From the NCBI GenBank assembly GCA_032622095.1, contig CP136068.1, positions 17,086,598 through 17,150,597 on the forward strand: a stretch of DNA of 64,000 bases, given 5' to 3'. Of this stretch, positions 33,331-44,308 are shown one piece after another. Origin of the DNA: Siphonodentalium dalli. Taxonomy: Eukaryota; Mollusca; Scaphopoda; Gadilida; Siphonodentaliidae. The notes beneath the pieces are model-generated. The model worked only from the letters and a program-made list of their open reading frames with translations, did not search any database and had not been told where the DNA came from. The translations under genes and the position numbers were made by a program. How positions within the stretch are numbered: the stretch's first letter is position 1; the number at the start of each line of letters is the position of its first letter.

Positions 33331-34199
33331 TTGTGAGGCTGCTTAGTATGCCTGCATCAGGTGCCACATTGCCATGTGAGGGGGTCCTTAAAGATATAAG
33401 CATTCCACCGTAATTTCCACTATAGTGAGTATTGTTGACGGCGATATTTGAATGTTGGATCGGAGGTGGTACACAGCTATACACTTTTCACGTTATTGTG
33501 GGAATCGTTTTGTTCTTATGATGTGCGTGATGTGTATTTCTGTGCTGCATCGATAATATGTTTGTTTTTATGGAGACTTAGTACGCATGTGACCCCCATA
33601 GCAGAGTGTTTTTATAGCGTTTGGGAGAGATTCAGAGGTTCTTGGTAGAATGTACACTGGAAGATAAAATGATACGATATTTCAAGTTCCCCACGGAGAC
33701 ACCACTGCCAAATCTTCGACCCCCTACCCTTTTTAAACAAGACAACCAGACCACAGTCCCAACTTCACAATATTCCCTTTGCACATTCATCTTAGGTTGG
33801 AATTTTAAAACGGTGCGTCAAACTCTACAACTTTGGGAAATTTCAAACCTGACATGCTCCATAATGTTAAAAATGTGGCTATTTCGGTCTAACAGTTTAA
33901 CCGGAAGTAGGACAATATGGACTGTTGGTTTTAAAAACACTGGTTGGAAAATCAAACTATGACAACAATTCTAACATATGTTTGGTGTGGAAATAAAATT
34001 TACAACTAATGCTGTATCAGGCATGAAATTTCCAACTGTTTAAATTTTGATCAAAGTAGGGGGTCAAACCCCCCTCTCCCCTATACATCCCACCGGTCAG
34101 CTTAGACATAATTAGGAATCGATACATTATTATACTAGTACCAAACCTGAATTCAACAGCATATATACAGGTAGGGGAGAAATAAATCTCATACGTCTG
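33331..34199. other. No feature recognised
   Basis: Only short, unsupported frames and no recurring repeat. Confidence 0.35.
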
Positions 34200-34525
34200 C
34201 CCCTATCCTGAATGTGAGTCACACAGGGAACATACACACACAATATGAACGCATTCGGTCTTATGGTTCTGGAGATTAAGTCATTTTAAGAATTACCATG
34301 GAGGGAAAGTTTTATACCCCTAGATTCGCAACTATTTGGCCTAGTTACCTCATTTGAACAAATCTGAATATGAGTCATCTGGGGAAGATCCACACCAAAT
34401 ATGAACCCATTAGGTCTTATGGTTCTGGAGAAGATGTTTGAAGAATTGGATGGGTGGATGGTTGGATGGCTAGACGGACGGATGCTGACTATGGTTGGAG
34501 ACATTGTCTCAGGTGAGCTAAAAAC
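34200..34525 (+). repeat. Pearl-like fragment, family I
   Basis: Two diverged units with TTATGGTTCTGGAGA(T/A)(T/G)A and CACAC(A/C)A(A/T)ATATGAAC, then a GGATGGGTGGATGGTTGGAT...GACGGACGGATG run and the pearl-type end AGGTGAGCTAAAAA. Confidence 0.55.
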
Positions 34526-34555
34526 TAAGTTGATACTTAGTGTGATTCAGGTTAA

Positions 34556-35012
34556 CCCTTTACCCAACAGAACGGCCCTGTGCCAATGCATTCTCTTATA
34601 TATGCGAGTCGACCATAGGTCGCCTCGCATATATAAGAGAATGCATTGGCTTAACACATATTAAAAATGATAAAATAGTCAAAGAATGTAGAAAAATATT
34701 ATAAAAATTGTTAAAAAATGTAAGAACAAATTATAAAATTTTAAAGAATGTAAGATAAAATTGTAAAAAGTGTTAAAAAAAAGATTTTTTTTAGGCCAAT
34801 GCATTCTCTTATATATGCGAGGCGACCTATGGTCGACTCGCATATATAAGAGAATGCATTGGCACAGGGCATAACTGTAACCATCACAATGTGGTCAATG
34901 AACCTGTTCCAATGATATCCATATTTGTATGGTGTTATTGAGACAGACCGAAGATATTTTAGGCTGTTGAAGCTTTATTTGTGCGTTTTTGGCCGTTTTG
35001 TTGGGTAAAGGG
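34556..35012. mobile_element. TTAA MITE with double palindrome cassette, long linker
   Basis: TTAA|CCCTTTACCCAACAGAACGG ... GTTTTGTTGGGTAAAGGG|TTAA (34552, 35013). Two cassettes at 34581-34651 and 34794-34863. The AT linker between them is about 65 bp longer than in other copies because an AAAATTGTTAAAGAATGTAA-type phrase is repeated three times. Confidence 0.9.
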
Positions 35013-35109
35013 TTAAACATTCCAATGTGTAAGAAATAGGATCAAGCAAGATCATATAATAATTTGATCAAGGGGGAGTTTCTGTCTATTGTTCGTTGTT
35101 GTTTTTTAA

Positions 35110-35561
35110 ACGTACTCAGGCAATCTGATCAGACGGTCGCCATACCATAAGATACAACAACAACAACAACATTTCTTCAAAATACTTTTAGTTATCAGAA
35201 TCAATTTATTGCAAAAAAATAATGCTATTAAACCACTGTCAACTGTGGTATCATATTTCCCAAAACTTGTTATCTATGAACATTTTGTTCAACAAAATAT
35301 GGCTGTATTATCACGAAATTTGACCGTATTACCACTTGAATTTAGAGGTATCCATCTTCATCCGCAATTTTGTCCGAGATCCTCCGCTTGACATGTTTCT
35401 GGGCCACATATTATTACACATCTCGAGAAATAACAAACTTCAAAAATCGATATCTGATCACTGAGCTTTGATGGGTGGGTTCCTTGACTCGAATCAAATA
35501 TTGTTTACACCCGAAGCCAAAGAAATAGTAATTTAGTAGTGTCTGATCGGATTGACTACCT
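35110..35561. mobile_element. TTAA/AGG dispersed element, copy 2
   Basis: TTAA|ACGTACTCAGGCAATCTGAT ... TGATCGGATTGACTACCT|TTAA. Contains AAAATAATGCTATTAAACCA then CTGTCAACTGTGGTATCATA, the single-copy counterpart of the 42-bp minisatellite unit. Confidence 0.75.
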
Positions 35562-35929
35562 TTAAACTTTGTATATATATATGTGATCTAATTCCATGTT
35601 AGATCTGAATTTGGCTTTTTTTTTTCAAGCCTCCACAGCTCGGCATCTGTAATTTTATAGTTTGTCGTGCTTTTAGAGTTTACTCTATATACTAGTACAC
35701 GAAGCTTCATATAGGTAAATTCCTCAGCGAACGTCGAAATACCAAGCTGAACAAGCTGAGGACAAATAAGGTGGAAAATGACACCTAAAGAATGTTTTGT
35801 TGTGTATAATGAAGAATCCAAAATCTTCCTGGTATTTCAAAATGGATTTTCTCAATATCTGAAGAATTTCTTTGTGCAATTTGGTACAAGCGATTATTGT
35901 GTAAAAGGATTTCTTGATGCAAAAAGTTA

Positions 35930-36288
35930 AATCCAAGATTGCGACCATGTTTTTCAGCGAAAATCAGAAAAAATGGTAAGCACCAATCAAAAGTGACCCA
36001 ATGAGCAATGTGAAGTTTGGTGACGATCGGAGGAGGGATGTGGACTGGGGTGTGCTACTGGATTCAAAACTGAAATCCAAGATGGCCCCATGTTTTTCAA
36101 TGAAATTAGTTTAAAATAGTAAGCTCCCATCAAGAGGTCACCCCGAAGATCCCTATGAAGTTTGGTGATGATCGGATGAAGGATGTGGCCTGTACATGTA
36201 GGAATGCCAAAGGAAATTGTTGACGGACACACATGGACGACCAACCCATGGCAAATAGCTCTAACTTTAAAAGTGAAGTTGAGCTCAT
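35930..36288 (+). repeat. Pearl-like fragment, family H (A-related)
   Basis: Two units with ATCCAAGAT(T/G)G, CATGTTTTTCA, GTGAAGTTTGGTGA(C/T)GATCGG, then GGAAATTGTTGACGGACACA, CCATGGCAAATAGCTC and AAGTGAAGTTGAGCTCA. The tail is the same as pearl A while the core has diverged; 60013-60447 is related. Confidence 0.6.
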
Positions 36289-36503
36289 ATGTCATTAGAA
36301 GACAGCACGTTTCACATGATTAGCGGTCGCATATAAAATAAGTAATCAGAAGATAGTATGTTTTGTTTCTCAATGTAGCTAACAGACCAACAGGAACTGT
36401 TGCATGGACTTCAAAATTAAAACAGAAAATAGAGCTACCTATCTCACTATTGGATATTTTCCAGTGACGGGTATAGAGAGTTCAAATCTGTCCGTGTGTA
36501 AAG

Positions 36504-37305
36504 TACAGTAATGCCCTAAATAATCGACTCCTTAAAGGGGTACTGTACGCCATTTTCATTATATTTCCGGTGACAACAACGATCTAATATCGATAATATA
36601 TAGAAACATAAGTAATTTGAGTCGAAGATGTATTCTGTAAACGCTCAGGTTAATAGGCTATCTTAAAATTTAATATTTTAAAAGTTAATAATTTGATATA
36701 AATTGAATTTATGACTGGAGCCATAAAATGGCGTCAATTAAATTACGAATTTCCGTAATCAAACAAAGTAATTGAGGGATACTGGATTGTTAAACCCATC
36801 GCACACACGATCGCTTAAAATATTATGATGATACGGGGAGAACACTCATGCCACTCACTGACTAGCGACGATACAATAACTTAAATGATTATATGGGACT
36901 AGTATGCCTATAATATAACTTTTATTTGATTCATTTGGTTGAAAACTGTACAAAAATTACTCGACAACGACAATTTGTATTTTTGCATTCCGGTAAATTT
37001 GTCATCCGTAACACTACTTCGTACTCAACAGACTTTCAAATAATGAAAAAATTGTTACCTTATTCTCCGACTCGGAGACTATAGAAACCAACAACATTTG
37101 GCGTACAGTACCCCTTTAAGAACAGCAGAATTATGGGTAACTTTTCAGGATTTAGTCAGAAATATGGCTTGTTGCCATTCATCGGAAAGCTCTCAGTGAG
37201 AGCTTTTCCAATGAATGGCAACAAGCCATATTTCCGACTAAATCCTGAAAAGTTACCCATAATTATGCTGTGGTTAAGGAGTCGATTATTTAGGGCATTA
37301 CTGTA
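36504..37305. repeat. TACAGTAATGCCC foldback with nested element in its left arm
   Basis: Outer arms TACAGTAATGCCCTAAATAA...TCGACTCC and GGAGTCGA...TTATTTAGGGCATTACTGTA. The inner stem GGCTTGTTGCCATTCATCGG pairs with CC(A)ATGAATGGCAACAAGCC around AGCTCTCAGTGAGAGCT. Without the 580-bp nested element and one TTAA it would be about 218 bp. Confidence 0.85.
36536..37115. mobile_element. TTAA/AGG element nested in the foldback
   Basis: TTAA|AGGGGTACTGTACGCCA ... TGGCGTACAGTACCCCT|TTAA: perfect 17-bp TIRs and exact TTAA duplication (36532-36535, 37116-37119). Related foldbacks read CTCCTTAACCACAGCAG at this point, giving the empty site. Interior non-coding. AGG termini with TTAA suggest Kolobok-type mobilisation. 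Confidence 0.88.
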
Positions 37306-37390
37306 CCATGTTGACAATCTCCAATCTACATGTAATTCTCTAAATTATCAGGAAAGTATATCTCAAGCCTCCAAATATTATGTCTGTAAT

Positions 37391-37665
37391 TTACAGAATG
37401 AGGTCCCCAGGGGGTGAATTTAATGACTGACACTATCTCGCAGTGGGCTACCATCACCAAATTCACCCTCTGGGGACCTCATTATGCTTAGGCCTCAACC
37501 GCTATGGGATACCTAGGACCAGATTGAAGTTCCCCAGTTACTTTCACCCATAGATACTTCCCAGAAGATGAGGCCTAAGCAGAATGAGGTCAACAGAGGG
37601 TAATTTAGCCCACTGTACATCACTATATTCACCCTCTGGGGACCTCATTCTGTAAATGACAGGCA
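37391..37665. repeat. GAGGTCCCCAGAGGG family, two stem-loops
   Basis: First stem-loop 37394-37490 (loop GACTGACACTATCTCGCAGT), spacer with CCTAGGACCAGATTGAAGTT, second stem-loop 37572-37655. Ends AATTTACAGAATGAGG and CATTCTGTAAATGACAGG are inverted. Confidence 0.8.
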
Positions 37666-37753
37666 TCCTATTTACAAGCTTGGTATATTTGATTTAGCAA
37701 TTGATCTATTCCATATTTCAGAGTAGTGCATAAAATTGCGAGATCCACCTTAA

Positions 37754-38145
37754 CCCTTTACCCAACAGAAGGGCCCTGTGCCAATGCATTCTCTTATATA
37801 TGCGAGTCGACCATAGGTCGCCTCGCATATATAAGAGAATGCATTGGCTTAACACATTAAAAATTATAATATTGTTAAAGAATGTAAGAAAAAATGGTAA
37901 AAAGTGTTAAATTTTTTTTTTTTTTAGGCCAATGCATTCTCTTATATATGCGAGGCGACCATAGATCGCCTCGCATATATAAGAGAATGCATTGGCACAG
38001 GGCATAACTGTAACTATCACAATGTGGTCAAGGAGCCGGTTCCAATGATATCCATATTTGTATGGTTCTATTGAGACAGACCGAAGATATTTTAGGCTGT
38101 TGAAGCTTTATTTGGCCGGTTTTGGCCGGTTTGTTGGGTAAAGGG
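37754..38145. mobile_element. TTAA MITE with double palindrome cassette, complete
   Basis: TTAA|CCCTTTACCCAACAGAAGGG ... GGTTTGTTGGGTAAAGGG|TTAA (37750, 38146). The second cassette (37925-37998) has a changed loop, GGCGACCATAGATCGCC, which keeps the stem paired. Linker ends in a run of 14 T. Confidence 0.9.
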
Positions 38146-38151
38146 TTAACC

Positions 38152-38245
38152 CACATGTGGGTACCAAGCCTTGAAATAGTGTGTCTGTCATTGGCAATAG
38201 CGGGCTAGCATCACCAAATTCACCCTCTGGGAACCTCATTCTGCT
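38152..38245. repeat. Fragment of GAGGTCCCCAGAGGG foldback
   Basis: AAGCCTTGAAATAGTGTGTC then GCGGGCTAGCATCACCAAAT...CCTCATTCTGC; most of the left stem arm is missing. It directly abuts the first minisatellite unit. Confidence 0.7.
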
Positions 38246-40058
38246 GATACCATAGTTGACAGTGGTTAACATTATTTTGGGACATTTGATACCATAGTTG
38301 ACAGTGGTTAACATTATTTTGGGACATTTGATACCATAGTTGACAGTGGTTAACATTATTTTGGGACATTTGATACCATAGTTGACAGTGGTAACATTAT
38401 TTTGGGACATTTGATACCATAGTTGACAGTGGTTAACATTATTTTGGGACATTTGATACCATAGTTGACAGTGGTTAACATTATTTTGGGACATTTGATA
38501 CCATAGTTGACAGTGGTTAACATTATTTTGGGACATTTGATACCATAGTTGACAGTGGTTAACATTATTTTGGGACATTTGATACCATAGTTGACAGTGG
38601 TTAACATTATTTTGGGACATTTGATACCATAGTTGACAGTGGTTAACATTATTTTGGGACATTTGATACCATAGTTGACCGTGGTTAACATTATTTTGGG
38701 ACATTTGATACCATAGTTGACCGTGGTTAACATTATTTTGGGACATTTGATACCATAGTTGACAGTGGTTAACATTATTTTGGGACATTTGATACCATAT
38801 TTGACAGTGGTTAACATTATTTTGGGACATTTGATACCATAGTTGACAGTGGTTAACATTATTTTGGGACATTTGATACCATAGTTGACAGTGGTTAACA
38901 TTATTTTGGGACATTTGATACCATAGTTGACAGTGGTTAACATTATTTTGGGACATTTGATACCATAGTTGACAGTGGTTAACATTATTTTGGGACATTT
39001 GATACCATAGTTGACAGTGGTTAACATTATTTTGGGACATTTGATACCATAGTTGACAGTGGTTAACATTATTTTGGGACATTTGATACCATATTTGACA
39101 GTGGTTAACATTATTTTGGGACATTTGATACCATAGTTGACAGTGGTTAACATTATTTTGGGACATTTGATACCATAGTTGACAGTGGTTAACATTATTT
39201 TGGGACATTTGATACCATAGTTGACAGTGGTTAACATTATTTTGGGACATTTGATACCATAGTTGACAGTGGTTAACATTATTTTGGGACATTTGATACC
39301 ATAGTTGACAGTGGTTAACATTATTTTGGGACATTTGATACCATAGTTGACAGTGGTTAACATTATTTTGGGACATTTGATACCATAGTTGACAGTGGTT
39401 AACATTATTTTGGGACATTTGATACCATAGTTGACAGTGGTTAACATTGACAGTGGTTAACATTATTTTGGGACATTTGATACCATAGTTGACAGTGGTC
39501 AACATTATTTTGGGACATTTGATACCATAGTTGACAGTGGTTAACATTCTTTTGGGACATTTGATACCATATTTGACAGTGGTTAACATTATTTTGGGAC
39601 ATTTGATACCATAGTTGACAGTGGTTAACATTATTTTGGGACATTTGATACCATAGTTGACAGTGGTTAACATTATTTTAGGACATTTGATACCATAGTT
39701 GACAGTGGTTAACATTATATTGGGACATTTGATACCATAGTTGACAGTGGTTAACATTATTTTGGGACATTTGATACCATAGTTGACAGTGGTTAACATT
39801 ATTTTGGGACATTTGATACCATAGTTGACAGTGATTAACATTATTTTGGGACATTTGATACCATAGTTGACAGTGGTTAACATTATTTTGGGACATTTGA
39901 TACCATAGTTGACAGTGGTTAACATTATTTTGGGACATTTGATACCATAGTTGACAGTGGTTAACATTATTTTGGGACATTTGATACCATAGTTGACAGT
40001 GGTTAACATTATTTTGGGACATTTGATACCATAGTTGACAGTGGTTAACATTATTTTG
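38246..40058. repeat. 42-bp minisatellite, ~43 copies
   Basis: The unit is GATACCATAGTTGACAGTGG followed by TTAACATTATTTTGGGACAT and TT. Units are almost identical. Rare variants are TTGACCGTGG (38690, 38720), CCATATTTGACAG (38798, 39092, 39570), a 1-bp deletion at about 38391 and one shortened unit at 39444-39460. Because 42 is divisible by 3, minus-strand frames stay open for up to 647 codons with a 14-residue repeat (MLTTVNYGIKCPKI); this is not taken as a gene. The right flank, 40059-40158, is the end of a TTAA/AGG element. Confidence 0.97.
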
Positions 40059-40158
40059 TTGCAATAAATCGATTCTGATCACTAAAGTTAATTTTGAAGA
40101 AATGTTGTTGTTGTTGTATCTTGATGGTATGGGGACCGTCTGATAGGATTGAGTACCG
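40059..40158. mobile_element. Terminal part of a TTAA/AGG element beside the minisatellite
   Basis: AAATCGATTCTGATCACTAA, TGTTGTTGTTGTATCTTGAT, GGGGACCGTCTGATAGGATT, GAGTACCG|TTAA. These are the same blocks, in the same order, as the ends of the copies at 35110, 45367 and 53010. The other end of this copy is lost at the minisatellite. Confidence 0.8.
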
Positions 40159-40162
40159 TTAA

Positions 40163-40910
40163 CCAATTGTTCGGTTACGCAGAAAAAAAAGGTCCCCATT
40201 CTAGTATAGAACTTGAGCAACACTTTTGATTGTTCATTACATAAAATGGTTGTAGGCAGTGTTCTAGGGTAAATATTTGTGGTCAGTAATGTCTCCTAGC
40301 AATTAATTCAAAGTGTATTACACAATACTACCAATAATTAACATCTTCTAGATTTGCATTCAAGGTTTATAGGAATTCTATAATTGACAAGCCTTAAAAT
40401 AATTTTCATTCGACTGTCTGACATTTTGTCAGGCACCAAACAGACATGGTCTGACATTTCAAAATGAAGCCTGACATGTCTTTTTTATGACCCAAAATAA
40501 TGCCAAGTGAAACTAATAATGATGTATTATCCCCCAATTATGTTCCTCTTCTCAACTGTCACTTTTTTACTATAAATAATGCAAATCTTCCCACCCTGGC
40601 CACAACATCAAACATGCTTGCCAATTTCACACTCAATTCTAAGGTTATAGAAATCTTCAATTACTCTGATTACGGCGCTGTTACCAGTACCATGTAATGG
40701 TAGGCCAATGATCACAAACGTATGACTGTATGGAACGCAGGACATTAGTATGTTATAACTCGACCGGGAGGAAAAACTCGTTCCATAAAGTTTCCAATTC
40801 CAATATTTTGCAAACATAATCCAAGTTCTAATAATCATACTTCTGAAAACCCAGATTTTGGCCAAAGAAATAATTAAAAACTACTCTCCAATAGAATAAA
40901 TTTCATTTAA
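40163..40910. other. No feature recognised
   Basis: AT-rich. CATTTTGTCAGGCACCAAACAGACATGGTCTGACATTTC-type words recur near 41500, probably a degraded repeat. No coding support. Confidence 0.35.
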
Positions 40911-41403
40911 AGGTACGGTTGGCCTTGGCGGTGGGTATCCTGTGAAAATATTTCCACCCGTCAAAAACCGCCACAAACAGAAGAACATCATAATGTAGAC
41001 AGACTTTGTCCGTATATAAATAAGAAATATCGCATTAACAGTATGTTATTCTCATATGTTTAACCATTGTTATGTAAACAAAAGCATAAAAAGTTACTTT
41101 TCTGGTGTTTGTTTATATTATGATGGTAAACATAAAGAGCGTTCTTTGTTGATGAATTCCTGATATGGAACTAATAAAGAGCGTTTATGCCATTTGTGTG
41201 TGATTAGCCAGTAGCATTGTTCTGTCCTCTGTAACCCAATCAGGCTCTTGCTTAGGTAAAATATAGTAGGTATTTATGATAACATGCTGTTTACGCGATG
41301 GTCATGGTATATATGAACGAAACTGTATGCGTTTTAATGTTTTTCTGTTTACGGTCTTTGGAACAAATATGAATATTTTCGACAATTAAGGCCTCACGTG
41401 CCT
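40911..41403. mobile_element. TTAA/AGG element, third family
   Basis: TTAA|AGGTACGGTTGGCCTT ... AAGGCCTCACGTGCCT|TTAA (40907-40910, 41404-41407). Internal AACCGCCACAAACAGAA and GTTATGTAAACAAA(A/C)ATC blocks are shared with 50770-51571, a longer diverged relative. Confidence 0.7.
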
Positions 41404-41407
41404 TTAA

Positions 41408-42954
41408 CAGCACACTATATCAATTTATTTTGCAAAATATCACATTACCAGTGAAATTTTCCCTAAATATAAGTAAATATTTCAACCTTAAATTATGTCT
41501 GACAGTTTCAAAGCAGAGCCTGACAACCTATACAAATTTGGCATCTGACAATTGTCCGTGTCAGACCACTCATTTGGAGCCATGAATTGGTGATCATGAT
41601 CATGCATCACAAATAATGCAGGTGAGTCACCCATCCATCGTTCACGTGACTTTTATTTTTGCGTAACCCATACAAGGGATCAGCCTAAAGTTTTAATTTG
41701 GGAGAAGTCACTTCTCCCTATCCGTTTATTAGGCAGAAGTGAACTGTCATGAGGGAGAAGTCATAATGGCTGAAGTTCAGTTTACACCCCAACATCACCC
41801 TTCTATGATCCAATAATTTTTATGCCATACAAATGCCCATGTATAAAACCATTGAAACGAGTAACTACACCATTTTAATCAGTAAATATGCTGTTTGGAC
41901 AGGGGGGGGGGACAAAATTTGATCCGGGCACATATGCCGGGGTGGGTGAGTGGTCCATAGGACCAAAAAAAAAAAAATTCTGCAACTCAAATTTTTTTTT
42001 CCTGCAAGTCTTTTGACTGTTTTTGCCATGAGTTTGGCTTAAAACACCTTAGAATAAGAGAAATAATGTAATTCTAACTGCTAAACTGACTGCAGGAAGT
42101 TATCGTGTTTTGAAATCCAAGATGGCCACTGGCAGCCATGTTTTTTTGGCCGAATGACCCCAAAATGACTCGTTCCTATTTACATGTCAATGTTAACATC
42201 CATGACATATAGTATGCATAGAAATTCATATACAGCTGTTTACAGTAAATTTCCCCCCGCAAATCTCTGTTTTAGTGTTAAAAGGGGGGTGGGTGTCCAA
42301 AAAGGGTCGGAAAAAACTGCCGAAAATGGAAAAAGTTTTGGACGCAGGGGTGGGTGGGTCCCAACAAGGGTGGAAAGTTAAAAATCAGCATGCGTGCCTG
42401 AATTTTTTTTCAGAGCACCCCCCCAGTTTGAACATATAAATATTGGTATATGAAGGAGAAGTCACGTCTCCTTGGGACAAAAAAGGGAGAAGTGGCACAA
42501 ATTAGGGAGAATATATCTGCCAAATATGAAATCGAACCGATCGATCACCTGAATTTTTGCACTGGTGTATTTTTGACCATCTTTTACATGCACCTGCATA
42601 TTGGGTAAGAATATAAAACCAGTTATTTGGGAAACTTCTTTATTTAGCATTTATCTGGGGGGCGGGGGACAGTATTTCTTTGGATAAATTAACAAACATT
42701 ATGAACACATTGACAACCATCATAAAAATTAAATATGAATATATCAAGAAAATATTGTAAATGTAATGTTAAAATATTTCACAATACATCAATTTTGGAC
42801 AACGCTTGGAATCAGCACCTTTGGTTAATACTCAAAGTCAATTAGAGCAACAAAGTCATTGTGGATGAATCACAGTAATTATTTGTACGCGTTTTCATTG
42901 TACTGTAAGTTGAGGTGGAGGAAAGAGAAAATAAGACAGAACAGTGATTAGAAT
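41408..42954. other. Degraded repeats, no gene
   Basis: A pearl-A core fragment lies at 42108-42210 (ATCCAAGATGGCCACTGGCA, GACCCCAAAATGACTCGTTC). GGAGAAGTCAC(T/G)TCTCC words occur at 41702 and 42456, as at 12090. 42280-42430 is G-rich. No coding support. Confidence 0.45.
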
Positions 42955-43154
42955 TACAGTAATGCCCTAAGTAATCGACTCTTTAACTACAGCAGAATTA
43001 TGAGTAACTTTTCAGGATTTGTTGCCATTCATCTGAAAGCTCTCGGGGAGAGCTTTCCAATGAATGGCAACAAGCCATATTTCCGACTAAATCCTGAAAA
43101 GTTACCCATAATTCTGCTGTAGTTAAAGAGTCAATTACTTAGGGAATTACTGTA
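42955..43154. repeat. TACAGTAATGCCC foldback, complete
   Basis: About 200-bp imperfect palindrome, from TACAGTAATGCCCTAAGTAA to TTACTTAGGGAATTACTGTA, with inner stem TTGCCATTCATCTGAAAGCTCTC. Confidence 0.85.
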
Positions 43155-43368
43155 TGTTATTTTCTCGCAGACACCCGAAAAAATAACCACAGAACATTGA
43201 TTTCCATTCATTTTGAAATTTACATGGCTTTGACATTGTTATATCGTAAAATAATTTTTCCGGTGACCTGTGTTGTTGCCCACTGTACCGACAGTATAAT
43301 AACATTCCATCTCGAATTACAGTTCTACGAAAACGCGTGCAAATAATTACTTCCATTCGACCAGTGAC

Positions 43369-44155
43369 TAGCCTTGAAATAGTGTGTCTGTAATTTGCAG
43401 AATGAGGTCCCCAGAGGGTGAATTTAGTGATGATATCCCCGCACAGCAGGCTAGCATTACCAAATTCACCCTCTGAGAACCTCATTCTGCTTAGGCCTCA
43501 ACTGCTATGGGAGACCTAGGATCAGATTGAATTACCCCAGTTGAAGTAAGTGATGCTCACCTCGATTATGCATTTTATCTTCTGCAAATTAGAAACTGAA
43601 CAGAAGTAATTATAACAATGTTATTTGCAAGACAATAGATACCCTGCTGGACAAAACAAGTGTCCACTTAACCGCGGTGCGATTAGCATTGCCACCGCGG
43701 CTGAAATGCAACTACACCGCGGCTCCACCGGCTAACTACAGTTGGGTCGCTGTGTACTTGCCATTTGGCCATGGTGTAGTTGCCGCTGTGTATGTTCATT
43801 AAACTGAAAAAAGATGATACAAACCAGATATCTAACAATGGTGTACATGCGGCCCGGCTGCGGTGTAGTTGCTGTTCACCCATGGTGTACTTGCCGTTCG
43901 GCGCAGTGTACTTGCCATTCGGCCGCGGTGCTCAACTGCAGTTCCAAACTCTGACACCGCGGCCGAATGGCAAATACACCGCGGTGACATTGGACACTTG
44001 CTTTGTCAAGCAGGGTACTTCCCAGAAGATGAGGTCTAAGCAAAATGAGGTCCCCAGAGGTGAGTTTGGTGATGCTAGCCCACTAGCATCACTATATTCA
44101 CCCTCTGGGGACCTCATTTTGCAAATGACAGACACACTATTTCGTGGCTTGTCCA
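43369..44155. repeat. GAGGTCCCCAGAGGG composite foldback split by a TA-flanked element
   Basis: AGCCTTGAAATAGTGTGTCT at the left pairs with GACACACTATTTCGTGGCTT at the right. It holds two internal stem-loops (43398-43488, 44040-44122) and the spacer CCTAGGATCAGATTGAATTA. The element at 43642-44015 interrupts the AATAGA-TA-CTTCCCAGAAG segment that is continuous at 47885-47910. Confidence 0.8.
43642..44015. mobile_element. TA-flanked MITE rich in CCGCGG
   Basis: TA|CCCTGCTGGACAAAACAAG ... CTTTGTCAAGCAGGG|TA; TIRs match at about 23/25. The TA duplication and the empty-site paralogue at 47888 support Tc1/mariner- or IS630-type insertion. The interior repeats ACCGCGG(T/C) at least six times and GTGTACTTGCC(A/G)TT(T/C)GG-type phrases. 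Confidence 0.85.
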
Positions 44156-44308
44156 GTGAAAGTGACATGATGAAAATGACCACATAAGCTTGTGTCTACA
44201 CATGGTATATATGTACAAATATGTCAAGATTGGGCTGGAATGATTTGCCATTTAAAAATGGCTGTACTATTTTTCTTACACACAAATTGAATGCTAAAGG
44301 TGGATGAA

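Noticed and set aside
33131-33484. Ser/Leu-rich and Arg/Glu-rich ORFs
   Set aside because: Translations of the (AG)n microsatellite.
38108-40051. Long minus-strand ORF of 647 codons with 14-residue repeats
   Set aside because: It is a consequence of a 42-bp minisatellite period divisible by three. The frame crosses from one phase to another at a shortened unit, and the start and end are repeat flanks.
38246-40058. CRISPR-like array
   Set aside because: Repeats are directly abutting with no unique spacers, in a eukaryotic context.
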